Of a DNA stretch of 64,000 nucleotides, positions 27,614 through 37,060 are shown piece after piece; position 1 is the first letter of the stretch, and each line of letters begins with the position of its first letter. The notes below the pieces were generated by a model. It did not search any database. It saw nothing but the letters and a program-made list of their open reading frames with translations, and was not told the origin of the DNA. The stretch lies in assembly GCA_030066015.1 (NCBI GenBank), contig JASJCL010000012.1:1-64000 (forward strand), in the 5' to 3' direction. A program made the position numbers and the translations under genes. Source of the DNA: Desulfosarcinaceae bacterium. Lineage in GTDB: Bacteria; Desulfobacterota; Desulfobacteria; Desulfobacterales; Desulfosarcinaceae.

Positions 27614-28807
27614 TTAGTTCTTGGACATGAGGTGGTTAACGGCCTTCTCTAGCCCGTCGATAGACAGTTCGAACATGGGGAAGATTTCGCCGATGACGCT
27701 GATGGTCTGGGTGTAGGGCCACAAACGGGCGGGGACGGGGTTGAGCCAGGCACTGTGGCGGAAGGTCTCTGATAGCCCTTTGAGGATCTCCAAACTGGGC
27801 CGCCCGCTGCGCTCCTCGATGTGGATCGAACCGTCTGCAGCCATCAGCTCGTAAGGTGCCATACTAGCGTCCCCCACCACGATCAGCCGGGTCTCGGGAT
27901 CCAGGCGGGTCAGCTCTCTTATCGACTTAGGCTGGCGATAACGGGCCGGATCGGCCCAGAGGGTGTCATAGATGGTGTTGTGGAAGAAGTAGGTCTTGAG
28001 CTCCTTGAACTGGGCCCGGCTGTAGTCGAAGAGGGTCTGAACGAGGGTCACATAGGGGTCCATGGACCAGCCCCCGTTGTCGATGGCCAGGATCACCTTG
28101 AGGCGGTCTTTGAGACTGCGATCGAAGACAATCTCGATCTCGCCGCCGTTCTTCATGGTCTGGTAGATACTCTCATCCACGTTGACCTGATCCTTGGGTC
28201 CCGACGGGATCAAGTTGCGAAGTCGCTTGAGCGCCTCGCCCACCATGGCCTGGGTGAGGGGACCGGAGAGGGAGTAATCCTTGTAGCGCCGCTCCATGGC
28301 AACCTTGACGGCGCTTTTGTTGCGCGACACCCCGCCCACCCGCATTCCCTCGGGATGGTAACCGGCGTGGCCCACCGGAGAGGTGCCCCCCGTGCCGATC
28401 CAGCGGTTGCCCCCATCGTGACGACCGTCCTGATCCTTGAGACGTGCCTTGAAATACTCGATCAGTTCCTCCGGGCTGAGGCGCTGTAGCTCGGCTTCCG
28501 ACATCCCCAAGGCATCGGCCAGTTCCTTGGGATGTTGGAGCCATTGCTCCAGCATGGCCCGGGCGATGGCGTCCAGCTCGAAGGCCTCCACTTCGGGTAG
28601 TTCGGCGCCTTCAAAGTGGTGGGCGAAGATCTGATCGAAGCGATCAAAGTAGCGTTCCGATTTGATCAGAATGGAGCGTGCGGCGGTATAGAAATCCGCC
28701 AATGAGGTGACCAGCCCCCTCTTGAGCGCTCGCTGGAGGGTCAAAAAAGCGGTGGGGCTGACCGGAATTTGGGCATCGCGGAGCTGGTAGAAAAAAGGGA
28801 CAAACAT
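27614..28807 (-). CDS. VWA-domain protein, CoxE-like (COG3825-type)
   Basis: The 397-residue protein has an N-terminal helical region beginning FVPFFYQLRDAQIPVS and a C-terminal von Willebrand A fold. The metal-site loop reads AIDNGGWSM rather than the usual DxSxS, so it may not form a standard MIDAS. The gene follows a MoxR AAA ATPase by 22 bp, the usual pairing in which the ATPase and VWA protein form a chaperone-like unit for protein maturation or metal insertion. GGGAG just upstream supports the ATG. The client protein is unknown, and no oxidoreductase lies adjacent. Confidence 0.85.
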   Translation of the reverse strand: MFVPFFYQLRDAQIPVSPTAFLTLQRALKRGLVTSLADFYTAARSILIKSERYFDRFDQIFAHHFEGAELPEVEAFELDAIARAMLEQWLQHPKELADALGMSEAELQRLSPEELIEYFKARLKDQDGRHDGGNRWIGTGGTSPVGHAGYHPEGMRVGGVSRNKSAVKVAMERRYKDYSLSGPLTQAMVGEALKRLRNLIPSGPKDQVNVDESIYQTMKNGGEIEIVFDRSLKDRLKVILAIDNGGWSMDPYVTLVQTLFDYSRAQFKELKTYFFHNTIYDTLWADPARYRQPKSIRELTRLDPETRLIVVGDASMAPYELMAADGSIHIEERSGRPSLEILKGLSETFRHSAWLNPVPARLWPYTQTISVIGEIFPMFELSIDGLEKAVNHLMSKN

Positions 28808-28829
28808 GTGCGCTCCCCAAATAAAGGGG

Positions 28830-29693
28830 TTAGAAGAGGCGTCGACGACGCACCGTTTGGTTGGCCCGCTCTAAGTCGCCGCTCTTCTTGAAGAGAACCC
28901 CCAGGTAGGGCAGCTCCCCTTTGACCAGCCGCTTGGGCTTGAAGTCCGGATCGACCGTCAGCGCCCGGATCCAGTTGATCAGTTCCCGCGTGGCCGGTTT
29001 CTTCTCCACGGCGTCGATGTCGCGCAACTGGTAGAAGGCGGTGATGGCGTTCTCCATGAGGGTTTCGTCCAGATCCTTGAAGTGGACCCGGATGATGCGT
29101 CGCATCATGGCCGGATCGGGAAAGGCGATGTGGTGGAAATTGCAGCGGCCCAGGAAGGGGTCCGAGAGATCTTTCTTGGCATTGGAAGTGATGATCACCA
29201 CCGGTCGTTGCCGGGCTTTGACCGTTTTATCGATTTCGATAATGTCGAAGGTCATCTGATCGAGGACGTCGAGCATGTCGTCCTGAAAATCGGTGTCCGC
29301 CTTGTCGATCTCATCAATGAGGAGCACGGTGCGCCGGTCGGCGGTGAAGGCCTGGCCGATCTTGCCCATGCGAATGTAGGCCTCGATATCGCTCACATCC
29401 CGCTGAGAGTCGCCGAAACGGCTGTCGTTTAAACGGGTCAGGGTGTCGTATTGATAGAGGGCCTCCACCAATTTCATGCTCGACTTGACGTTGAGGACGA
29501 TAAGCGGCATTTGCAGGCTTTCGGCGATGGCATAGGCCAGCATGGTCTTGCCGGTGCCCGGCTCGCCCTTGAGCAGCAACGGCATCTCCAACGCCATGGA
29601 GATGTTGACGATCTTGGCCAGTTCGTCGTCGAGAACATATTGGGAGGCCCCGTTAAAGGTGGCGCAATCCGCATCCATTTCAGTGTTAACCAT
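28830..29693 (-). CDS. MoxR-family AAA+ ATPase
   Basis: The 287-residue AAA+ ATPase has Walker A GEPGTGKT, Walker B VLLIDEIDKAD, sensor-1 VIITSNAKKDLSDPFLGRC with the arginine finger, and a C-terminal lid domain. It is first in a two-gene unit with the VWA protein, and GAGGGG upstream supports the ATG. MoxR ATPases act as chaperones that remodel or activate partner complexes. Confidence 0.93.
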   Translation of the reverse strand: MVNTEMDADCATFNGASQYVLDDELAKIVNISMALEMPLLLKGEPGTGKTMLAYAIAESLQMPLIVLNVKSSMKLVEALYQYDTLTRLNDSRFGDSQRDVSDIEAYIRMGKIGQAFTADRRTVLLIDEIDKADTDFQDDMLDVLDQMTFDIIEIDKTVKARQRPVVIITSNAKKDLSDPFLGRCNFHHIAFPDPAMMRRIIRVHFKDLDETLMENAITAFYQLRDIDAVEKKPATRELINWIRALTVDPDFKPKRLVKGELPYLGVLFKKSGDLERANQTVRRRRLF

Positions 29694-29858
29694 TATCCCC
29701 TCATCAGTTCGTGATAAAGCGTCTAATCAGACGGGTCCGATTCGCCGGTATAAGGCGCAGGCGCTTCGCAACCAATTCGTCAAGGCCGTCGGTGCCAGCA
29801 TTGGAGGACGGATCAGGTCCCGGGTGGGTGACCCCTCCACTGGCAAACCCGCCCCCCG

Positions 29859-30938
29859 TCACGCGTCGCCGTGGGCTTCGCGCACCTGTTTGGACAGATC
29901 GCGGGTCAGTTCCAGAACCCTTAGGGCACGGGCGCGGTCCAGCGAACCGGTGCCGCAGGCCGGCGTAATCAGTGACTGCTGATACAATCGTTCGGGGTTC
30001 AGTCCCAGATCCGCCAGCTGTGCCATGCGGTCCTGCCAGCCCGCGTGCAGGGTGTCCACCGTCTCGGCGTCGATCTCCTCTGGTTTGAGGGTGGGCACAA
30101 CCCCCAAAGCGAGAATGCCACCCTTCTCCACGAAGGTCCGCACCTGATCGGCGTAGAGCAGAAACCGGTCGAAATAGGCATAGGCGTCGAAATTGACGAT
30201 ATCCACCCCAGCGTCAATCACCAGGGACCAATCGGTGTTGGCGCAAACATGGATCCCGGCCAACCCTCCCCGGCTGTGAATGGCGGCCACCACCTCGGCC
30301 AGTGCGGCGACGGTCGCCTCCTTGCTGATGCTGATCAACTCCGAGCTGCCATAGCCCGCCAGGGCCGGCTCATCGATGAAAACGATCACCGGGCAACCGT
30401 GCTCGCCCAAGGCCAGTGCCTGCCAGCCCGCCTTGAGGGCCAGAAACTTGATCGCCGCATCGCACAGCTGATCGTTGTAGAAAATCGCACGCCCTTCCTG
30501 GTCCTTCACCCCCGTACAGAAGGTGATGGGGCCGGTGATCTGTCCTTTGACCGCCAGCGGCGGTTTGGCTAGGCTGCGCAGATGGGTCTGGAGGGCGAAA
30601 AAGCCTCCGGCGATCTCGGGTGTCAGGGCGAACTCGGAGGCAGCCAAGTCCCCCCCACCTTCGGTGAGTAGCAGGTAGCTTTCAAAAAAGGCCAGCAGCT
30701 CCTCATCGAACCGAGCCGCGCCGGTATCCACGTAAAGCAGGTCATCGCAGGTACGCACCCCGGGCAGCCCTGGAATGAACTGGGGAACCATCCCCTCCTG
30801 GGGGTGGGCGGGCAGCTGTACCCAAAGGGGTAGGTCGGGGGTATGCTGCATGACCCACTGGAGCGCCTCCGCATGATCGGTAAGCGGCAAACTGCCAATT
30901 AGGAGGGGACGGCTGTCGGGGGAGAAGGATGTCGTCAT
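29859..30938 (-). CDS. MetE/UROD-superfamily protein, short methionine-synthase-like
   Basis: The 359-residue TIM-barrel protein is related to the C-terminal catalytic half of cobalamin-independent methionine synthase and to uroporphyrinogen-decarboxylase-like methyltransferases. Candidate zinc ligands are His and Cys in GIHVCANTDW and Cys in ITPACGTG. The MetE Glu ligand position appears to be Asp or to have moved. The N-terminal MetE domain is absent. Such core-MetE proteins in anaerobes are thought to use corrinoid proteins or other methyl donors. AAGGAG upstream supports the start. No corrinoid protein gene is adjacent. Confidence 0.78.
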   Translation of the reverse strand: MTTSFSPDSRPLLIGSLPLTDHAEALQWVMQHTPDLPLWVQLPAHPQEGMVPQFIPGLPGVRTCDDLLYVDTGAARFDEELLAFFESYLLLTEGGGDLAASEFALTPEIAGGFFALQTHLRSLAKPPLAVKGQITGPITFCTGVKDQEGRAIFYNDQLCDAAIKFLALKAGWQALALGEHGCPVIVFIDEPALAGYGSSELISISKEATVAALAEVVAAIHSRGGLAGIHVCANTDWSLVIDAGVDIVNFDAYAYFDRFLLYADQVRTFVEKGGILALGVVPTLKPEEIDAETVDTLHAGWQDRMAQLADLGLNPERLYQQSLITPACGTGSLDRARALRVLELTRDLSKQVREAHGDA

Positions 30939-31183
30939 GGACCCTCATCTCCTTACTGCACTGAGGTTTATCACTGGGTGCGCTGGCCTGGGAGGGCGCC
31001 AGATGCCCGCCATCCGCCCGGCCGCAGGTGCAAAACTCATTATCATGGGACCTAAGAAGAAACAAGCTGCGGCTGATCCAGAGGGCCTTTGATGGGCCGG
31101 GAAACCAAATTGACAGGCTGTCAGATGCGGTGATATGGTTGGCATCGCTAATTTTGCTGCCATCAACAAAGAGAGTTGTCACC

Positions 31184-31594
31184 ATGGGTGAGCTTATATC
31201 GCTGGCCAAAAAGCGCCAAGACTCTGACCAGGAAAAGGCTAGCCAGGAGCGGCAACGCAAAATCCAGGCGGTCCGACGGGTATTGCAATGTACCCAATGT
31301 GCGGCCAAGTGCGAGAAATGCGGTGCCGGCATCGCCACCGATGAGGTGGATGAAGGCAGACAACTGCGCATCCCCTATCAGCTCTGTGAAGACTGCGGCG
31401 ACGAATACCTGGACTATATCGAACGGCTCAAGGGCAAAGGCGATGCAGAGCAGTACTGGCACAACGACGCATGGATGCGCATCTGGCGGGCCTGGATCGA
31501 CTACCAGGGGGCGATCGATCAATACCTGAAAACCAAGGAATTTGAGCGTCTGCTCACTGAGTTGCGCACCAGTCAAGACCGTTCCAGCGAGTAA
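31184..31594 (+). CDS. Small Cys-rich zinc-binding protein, unknown function
   Basis: The 136-residue protein has a charged N-terminal helix and a zinc-binding core with four Cys pairs or singles ([12 protein letters not shown] and CEDCG), then a helical C-terminus rich in Trp, Tyr and acidic residues. The ATG at 31184 is preferred over 31028 because the upstream part lacks coding character. It lies 53 bp upstream of tatA on the same strand. No characterised family is recognised. Confidence 0.7.
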   Translation: MGELISLAKKRQDSDQEKASQERQRKIQAVRRVLQCTQCAAKCEKCGAGIATDEVDEGRQLRIPYQLCEDCGDEYLDYIERLKGKGDAEQYWHNDAWMRIWRAWIDYQGAIDQYLKTKEFERLLTELRTSQDRSSE

Positions 31595-31647
31595 AACCAC
31601 AGCGATCAACGGCAGACAATAAAGGACGACGCACGGAGGAGGGGAAT

Positions 31648-31839
31648 ATGTTTGGAATCGGAATGCCGGAGTTGATCATAATTCTGGTCATTATCCTGAT
31701 CATCTTTGGGGCCGGCAAACTGCCCGAAATCGGTGGCGGCATGGGCAAAGCGATCCGTAATTTCCGCAACGCCACCAAAGATAGCGAGAGCAAGAAACCG
31801 GACGAGATCGATTCCGATGACTCCTCAGGCACCGCCTGA
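31648..31839 (+). CDS. tatA: TatA/E-type twin-arginine translocase subunit
   Basis: The 63-residue protein has one N-terminal membrane helix (residues 7-21), the [10 protein letters not shown] hinge, an amphipathic helix ([13 protein letters not shown]) and an acidic tail. TatA subunits form the pore of the Tat exporter for folded proteins. GGAGGAGG lies just upstream. No tatB or tatC is next to it. Confidence 0.93.
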   Translation: MFGIGMPELIIILVIILIIFGAGKLPEIGGGMGKAIRNFRNATKDSESKKPDEIDSDDSSGTA

Positions 31840-31863
31840 TCAGTTTCGCCAATTTGCCCCAGC

Positions 31864-31889
31864 GGCGGCCGCTGTGCGGTCGCCGTTTT
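31864..31889 (+). terminator. Rho-independent terminator after tatA
   Basis: A 9-bp GC-rich stem with one G-U pair (31864-31872 with 31876-31884) and a 3-nt loop is followed by G and TTTT, 25 bp after the tatA stop. Confidence 0.75.
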
Positions 31890-32512
31890 ATATTGGTGCA
31901 ACGCCCGCCGCAGAATAAGCGCATTTTCGGTAAGCGCCCCTTCAATGTACGCCCATCAGCTACCCCGGCACGACGCTGACAGAACGCCATCCGGGATGAA
32001 GGCCGCCCCCGCCACCCCCATGGTGGCCTGGGCGTACATCCCCGCCGACACCCGCAAAACTTGACAGCTTCGGACATGGTGTGGTTTACTGGTGCCATTA
32101 CCATCCCCCGCTTTAACGTCCACATTTCCACAGCTTAAAATCGATCGCCGCCGGATACGTCTGGTGTTCGAAGGCGAGTATCCCCCGCAACCATAAAGAT
32201 CGGGGCGCGTTTCAACGGCCGGATCGGGCGCCAGTGATCACCGGGACCCAGATTAACGACCCGCCAAGGGTCCCCGAGACGGCCCTGCCTGCGGGTATGC
32301 GTAGGTTTGATGATACCGCTGTGATGGACCGGCCCACTGCAGTTGCTTCCCGGTGCATCTGTGGTCTGCGACGATGCGCACTACGACGCCGCGGGCGACG
32401 CTCTCTGATGAGGGGCTGCGCAGCAGCGTGCATTGCGCCTGCATGCAGGCATCGTCGACGGGGTGATGGAAGCGATGGGTGCATTTACTGCTGAGAAGAG
32501 AAGGAGGATACC
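31890..32512. other. Gene-free stretch before the FG-GAP lipoprotein gene
   Basis: These roughly 620 bp have no convincing coding frame. A perfect TTGACA at 32061-32066 is followed 18 bp later by a weak TTTACT, a possible promoter about 430 bp ahead of the FG-GAP gene. I see no RNA element. Confidence 0.35.
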
Positions 32513-33979
32513 GTGGATCTGAGGGGTAATGACGCGAGGGACAAGCGACGACGACGGCAACGGACCCGTCTGCTCCGGCTGGGGGTGGCATGGGCCATTG
32601 TCGCGATGTGGTGCGCAGGCTGCAGCTCGGGAGATGGGGAGACACCGACCAACAGGGAGGCTGTACCCGTATTGACCGAGAGCAGATTCGGTACATCCGG
32701 CGGATTCGTGGATGTGGATGGAGACGGCATCGAGGACCTCGTCATCGGTGCGCCGGAAGCGTCGGGATCCCCCAAAAAGGGGGCCATTTTGGCCTACCTG
32801 GGCACCGCCGACGGCATATCGACGACGGCCGCCTGGGAGATAATGGGTGAAGAGAGCGGCGACAACTTCGGCTTCTCGTTTGCCAACCTGGGTGACGTGG
32901 ACGGTGACGGGAGTGCCGATTTCGCCGCCGGGGCGCTCTATGCGGCGGGCGCAACTCCTTTCAGCGGGAACGTGACCGTGTATCAGGGGGGAGATAGCGC
33001 GCCAGCCGTGTTGGGTCGGCTCAACGGCACCCAACCCCACGGCCGATTCGGCTACGCCGTCGCCGGCGGAGACCTGAACGCCGACGGCTACAGCGATGTC
33101 ATCGTGTCCGCCCTGCATGCCAGTGGCGATGCCTTTCAATCCGGCATCGTTTACGTCTACTTGGGCGGATCCGACCTCTCCTCCACCCCGAGCGCAGTGA
33201 TCAAGGGCGACCACCCCAATCACGGGCTGGGTTTCAGCTTGGAAACGGGGGATATCAATGGAGATGGCACTGCCGACCTTTTTGTCGGCGCTCACGATGC
33301 CGTCTTCATTTACTACGGCGGGACCGACTTTATCGATCGTCTGGGAGCGGACACCACACCGGATGTCACCATTTACGGAACATCGGAGACCGGTGGTCGA
33401 CACTCGGGCTCCGGATTCGGCGACAGCATCGCCTTTATCGGCGATGTCAACAACGATGGCGTTGGTGATGTGGCGATTGCCAATCCGAATCGCACTTGGC
33501 CGGACGTCTATGACAACATCGGTAGCGTCTATCTCTTCGCGGGTAGTGCGGATCTTCCCCCCTCTTTCTACGAGAGCGATCCAAATCATCGCCTGGCCAA
33601 GATCACCGGAGATGCCGCCGGCGATCGGTTCGGGTCCGCCCTGGCCGTGATCAAAGATGTCAACGACGGCGGTTTGCCGGACTTGCTCGTCAGCGCTCCG
33701 TGGGCGTCCGGTGGTCCGTCCGACAGCATGCCGGTTGCCGGAAAAGTCTACCTCTTCCATACAGAAGCGGTGATGGCCGGCAGCGCCGACAACCTCGATG
33801 TTGCGGATGCCGCCGGCGTCTACACCATGGAGACCCCATTTGGCGAGTTCGGCAAAGTGCTCGGTGCCTGCAGCGATGGAAATTTCTTCACAAGTGCGCC
33901 GCAATCCAACCAGAACAGCGGAATGGCCTATGCCTATGACCTGAGGGCGGGCAGCAGTACCGAAATTGGCAACCACTGA
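32513..33979 (+). CDS. FG-GAP repeat (integrin-alpha-like) surface lipoprotein
   Basis: The 488-residue protein starts at GTG (AAGGAGG five bases upstream). After an Arg-rich start and hydrophobic helix comes a probable lipidation Cys37 (WCAGCSSG, an imperfect lipobox). The rest is a series of six to seven FG-GAP repeats, with calcium-binding loops of DxDxDG type (DVDGDGIEDLVIGAPE, DVDGDGSADF, DLNADGYSDV, DINGDGTADLF, DVNNDGVGDV). This indicates an extracellular beta-propeller. A dihaem cytochrome gene follows after 20 bp, so the two probably act together at the cell surface. The function is otherwise unknown. Confidence 0.85.
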   Translation: MDLRGNDARDKRRRRQRTRLLRLGVAWAIVAMWCAGCSSGDGETPTNREAVPVLTESRFGTSGGFVDVDGDGIEDLVIGAPEASGSPKKGAILAYLGTADGISTTAAWEIMGEESGDNFGFSFANLGDVDGDGSADFAAGALYAAGATPFSGNVTVYQGGDSAPAVLGRLNGTQPHGRFGYAVAGGDLNADGYSDVIVSALHASGDAFQSGIVYVYLGGSDLSSTPSAVIKGDHPNHGLGFSLETGDINGDGTADLFVGAHDAVFIYYGGTDFIDRLGADTTPDVTIYGTSETGGRHSGSGFGDSIAFIGDVNNDGVGDVAIANPNRTWPDVYDNIGSVYLFAGSADLPPSFYESDPNHRLAKITGDAAGDRFGSALAVIKDVNDGGLPDLLVSAPWASGGPSDSMPVAGKVYLFHTEAVMAGSADNLDVADAAGVYTMETPFGEFGKVLGACSDGNFFTSAPQSNQNSGMAYAYDLRAGSSTEIGNH

Positions 33980-33999
33980 ATGGCCCGGGGAGAAGAAAA

Positions 34000-34941
34000 A
34001 TGAGACCCTATCAGATAGCTGTTTGTGTCACGATCCTCGTCGTTCTGTCCTTTATCGGGATCAGCACCGGTGATACCCCATTCACCCCACGGGGCCAGCG
34101 CTGGGAACCGGCGCCCGAGGGCCACATCATCGGCAAAGACAATGGTGTGCTGACGGGCGACAGCGGAGCGCTGGCAGACCATTTTCAAGGCGAAGACTGC
34201 GCCATTTGTCACACCCCCGGAGGGAAGGCCGGGGCGTATGTCTTTTCGATTTCTGGGACGGTGTTCAAGGACAAGCTGGGGATTGAACCCCTCGTCGGGG
34301 CGGAGGTCATCATAAGGGATGTCGAGGGCAAGGTCATCAGCCTGACGTCCAATGAGGCCGGCAATTTCTTCACCTATGCCCCCATCGCCCACGATCCAGC
34401 CGCCGGAAGCGACCCAGATACACCGCGCAATTGGCGCTATAAGTCATGGGTCAAGTACGGGGAGTCGGTCAGACCCATGGTGACCCTGGCCTATGTGGGC
34501 GCCATGGCGCACTATATCCCGCGGATGAGCTGCAACATGCACCATGGGCGCATGGGCACGCGCGGCACCGTTTCCGCAGGGACCTTCGACACCCTCGCCG
34601 CCTATCCCGATCAAAACATCAGCTTCGCGGCACACGTCATGCCCATTTTGAAAAACCGCTGCAAGGCCTGCCACATGCCGGCGGCGACCAATCCCTTCAC
34701 CACATATGGCGACGAACGGTTCGACTACAGCGGCGGCCTCGATTTGTCGGCCTATGCCAAAGCACCCGGCTCCTCAAGAGGGATTACCGACACCATCAAC
34801 CTGGCCCAGCCGGCCCAGAGTCCGTTGCTGATAAGATCGTTACCCGGCAGTCTCCACTCTGGCGGGTCTTTCTGGGAGATCGGCGACCCCGAGTATGAAA
34901 CCATCCGGCTGTGGATCGCGGAGGGGGCATCGGACAATTAG
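34000..34941 (+). CDS. Secreted dihaem c-type cytochrome with carboxypeptidase-regulatory-like segment
   Basis: The 313-residue protein has a signal peptide (about 1-24). The first haem motif is CAICH at 67-71 and the second is CKACH at 221-225. Between them is a beta-rich segment of carboxypeptidase-regulatory type (AEVIIRDVEGKVISLTSNEAGNFF). The C-terminus resembles cytochrome domains in planctomycete-type PSCyt proteins (PLLIRSLPGSLHSGG, then EYETIRLWIAEGA). GGGGAG upstream supports the start. Paired with the FG-GAP lipoprotein, it may carry electrons at the outer surface. Confidence 0.82.
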   Translation: MRPYQIAVCVTILVVLSFIGISTGDTPFTPRGQRWEPAPEGHIIGKDNGVLTGDSGALADHFQGEDCAICHTPGGKAGAYVFSISGTVFKDKLGIEPLVGAEVIIRDVEGKVISLTSNEAGNFFTYAPIAHDPAAGSDPDTPRNWRYKSWVKYGESVRPMVTLAYVGAMAHYIPRMSCNMHHGRMGTRGTVSAGTFDTLAAYPDQNISFAAHVMPILKNRCKACHMPAATNPFTTYGDERFDYSGGLDLSAYAKAPGSSRGITDTINLAQPAQSPLLIRSLPGSLHSGGSFWEIGDPEYETIRLWIAEGASDN

Positions 34942-35059
34942 CGGACGATCATAGCGCTCCAGTCGGTTCAGCGGGGAAGGGATCCAATGGGGATCGGTGC
35001 GGGCATTCGAGCGGAATGGATGGGCGCCGGCATTGCGTATTCCTGAGATACATATGGGA

Positions 35060-35092
35060 AGGGCCTCCCATCCGTCGGCGATGGGAGGCCCT
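35060..35092. terminator. Perfect 13-bp hairpin between convergent genes
   Basis: Arms 35060-35072 and 35080-35092 are exact reverse complements with a 7-nt loop, midway between the cytochrome (plus) and ssb (minus) stops. There is no T tract, so it would act as a bidirectional 3'-end structure. Confidence 0.6.
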
Positions 35093-35171
35093 ACTAGTCA
35101 AACCGGCCGCGGCTTGAGGCCCTGCAGCTGATGAGGGGAAGATCCGGGGATCTCGCCCCGATGACGTCAGG

Positions 35172-35624
35172 TCAGAAGGGGATATCGTCATCCTGGGGGT
35201 CGCCATAGCCCGGATCGGGATAGCCCTGGTCCTGTACCGGCCGGCCGCCGCCCTGACCTGGGGCACCCCCCTGACGAGCAGCGCCGCCACTGCCGCTGCC
35301 GCCCAGAAACTGGACCGTGTTGGCGATGATTTCGGTGGTGTAACGCGTCACGCCATCCTGTTCCCACGAGCGGGTTTGAAGCTTGCCCTCCACGTAGACC
35401 TGCCGCCCTTTTGAGAGATATTCACCACAGATCTCCGCCAGTCGCCGCCACACCACGATGCGGTGCCACTCCGTGTTCTCTTTTTTCTCTCCGGTGTTGC
35501 GATCCGTCCAGGACTCCGAGGTCGCCACGGTGAAATTGGCCACCGCCGTACCATCCTGGGTGTAACGCACCTCCGGATCGCGGCCGAGGTTACCGATGAT
35601 GATCACTTTGTTGATGCCTGCCAT
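35172..35624 (-). CDS. ssb: Single-stranded DNA-binding protein
   Basis: The 150-residue protein has an OB fold beginning [22 protein letters not shown], a Gly/Gln-rich linker and the acidic tip DDDIPF that recruits replication and repair partners. The ATG at 35624 with AAAGGA upstream is preferred over an in-frame ATG at 35642. It coats ssDNA in replication, recombination and repair. Confidence 0.97.
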   Translation of the reverse strand: MAGINKVIIIGNLGRDPEVRYTQDGTAVANFTVATSESWTDRNTGEKKENTEWHRIVVWRRLAEICGEYLSKGRQVYVEGKLQTRSWEQDGVTRYTTEIIANTVQFLGGSGSGGAARQGGAPGQGGGRPVQDQGYPDPGYGDPQDDDIPF

Positions 35625-35794
35625 GAACCTATCCTTTCTCAATCAGGGACCGGACCGGGCGTTGGGAAGACCCGTTGCAACATAGGGAAACGGGTTCAGT
35701 TGGGTCGTCGCCACAGCGCCGAAGCGGCCGTCGGATGTCGGGTTGGGTGGGGTTTGCGTGATGCAGCAGATCAGCTGACCTGCTCAGGATTATC

Positions 35795-36922
35795 TCAATC
35801 CTCCGGGCTTGTCAATTTTCCCTTCAGATAGCGGCTGAGTAGGCGCCCCAGGATCGGCTCCTTTGCAGTGATGGCCCCGTGTGGGCAAACTTCAATACAG
35901 CAATAGCAGCGGATGCACCCCTCCGTATCGATCTGGATTCCGCGGGTATCGTGCCGGATCACTTTGGCGGGACAAAGCTCCCAGCAGGCGCGGCAGAGCT
36001 TGCAGAGTCGATTGTCCGGGACGGGCCGTTGGATCAAGTGGCGCCGCATCCACCGCCGGAGGCGAGGAGGGCCCATGGTGAGGGGTCCCAGGCGGGGTAG
36101 TCGGAAATCATGGCAGATCGATACATCCCCGTGGATGTGCACCTGACCGTCAAAGACGCCCAAGGCCTCGGCCTGTCGGCAGGTGGCCAGCTGATGCGGT
36201 TCCAGATTCAGCAGAAGGCAGATCGCCTTGTCCACCGCAAAAGGGCTTTGCCCGCCAATGAGGAGGCCGAACTCACGTGGTTCACCGCGGGGGCCGGGGC
36301 CCTGGCCCTCCAGGGCCAAAATGGCGTCAACGATGGTAAAGGCGGGCCGGACGGCGTCGCAGACGCGCACCAGCAGTCGCGCGAATTGTTGCCGATCGAT
36401 CCCGGTGCGCAGATGCCAGCGGGCTTTCTCCATCCCCACCACGCAGCCAAACATGTTCTTCACCCCGAGCGTGAGCAGCATCTGGGTATGGGTTTTGAGC
36501 TTGGCCAGGTTGAGGACCACGTCGGCCCGCATCACCGCTTCGGCGATGGGCACGTGGCCGAAGGGATCGCCGATATCGACGGGCACCGTCGCCTCGAGGT
36601 TCTTTGTGCGAACCGGCAACCCTTCGAGAACCGGCGCATAGCCGCCCTTGCGCAGTACACGGTCGGCGGCGACTGCAGCTGGACTGTCGGCTACCGTCAC
36701 TGCAGCGCCCAGGTCGGATGCGACCTCGGCCACGGCACCCACCACCAAAGGATGTGTGGTGACCGCCTGCTCGGGCACCGCCGGCAGCAGCAGATTGGGC
36801 TTGATCAGCACCCGCTTTCCAGGGCCGATGCTTCCCGCAGGGAGCTGGTCTAGAAAGGTGGCGGCGATTTCCTTGAGGCGGGGGCCTTCGTAGGCGGCCG
36901 GGGTGATCCAGACATGGGTCAT
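35795..36922 (-). CDS. DUF362 domain protein with C-terminal 2[4Fe-4S] ferredoxin domain
   Basis: The 375-residue protein has a DUF362 domain at about 1-290 (VLIKPNLLLPAVPEQAVTTHP, KLKTHTQMLLTLGVKNMFG) and a ferredoxin-like end with CKLCRACWELCP and CIRCYCCIEVCP. Such fusions are common in anaerobes and are presumed redox proteins. The substrate is unknown. No strong ribosome-binding site is visible. It stands alone between ssb and the methyltransferase. Confidence 0.85.
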   Translation of the reverse strand: MTHVWITPAAYEGPRLKEIAATFLDQLPAGSIGPGKRVLIKPNLLLPAVPEQAVTTHPLVVGAVAEVASDLGAAVTVADSPAAVAADRVLRKGGYAPVLEGLPVRTKNLEATVPVDIGDPFGHVPIAEAVMRADVVLNLAKLKTHTQMLLTLGVKNMFGCVVGMEKARWHLRTGIDRQQFARLLVRVCDAVRPAFTIVDAILALEGQGPGPRGEPREFGLLIGGQSPFAVDKAICLLLNLEPHQLATCRQAEALGVFDGQVHIHGDVSICHDFRLPRLGPLTMGPPRLRRWMRRHLIQRPVPDNRLCKLCRACWELCPAKVIRHDTRGIQIDTEGCIRCYCCIEVCPHGAITAKEPILGRLLSRYLKGKLTSPED

Positions 36923-37060
36923 GGAGAATTATCCAGCGTCGCGGCGTGATGGTTGGTCGGCTGTGGGCATGCGCTGCTTGGTGTTGCAATCCATGGAGGC
37001 TCAGCTTAATATTCCGCCCCACACCATAGCAAGCCCATTCACCAAAGTACAGCCATCACC

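Noticed and set aside
32381-33976. Long minus-strand open frame opposite the FG-GAP gene
   Set aside because: The plus strand has clear FG-GAP repeats, a strong ribosome-binding site and a signal sequence. The antisense frame is a GC-codon shadow.
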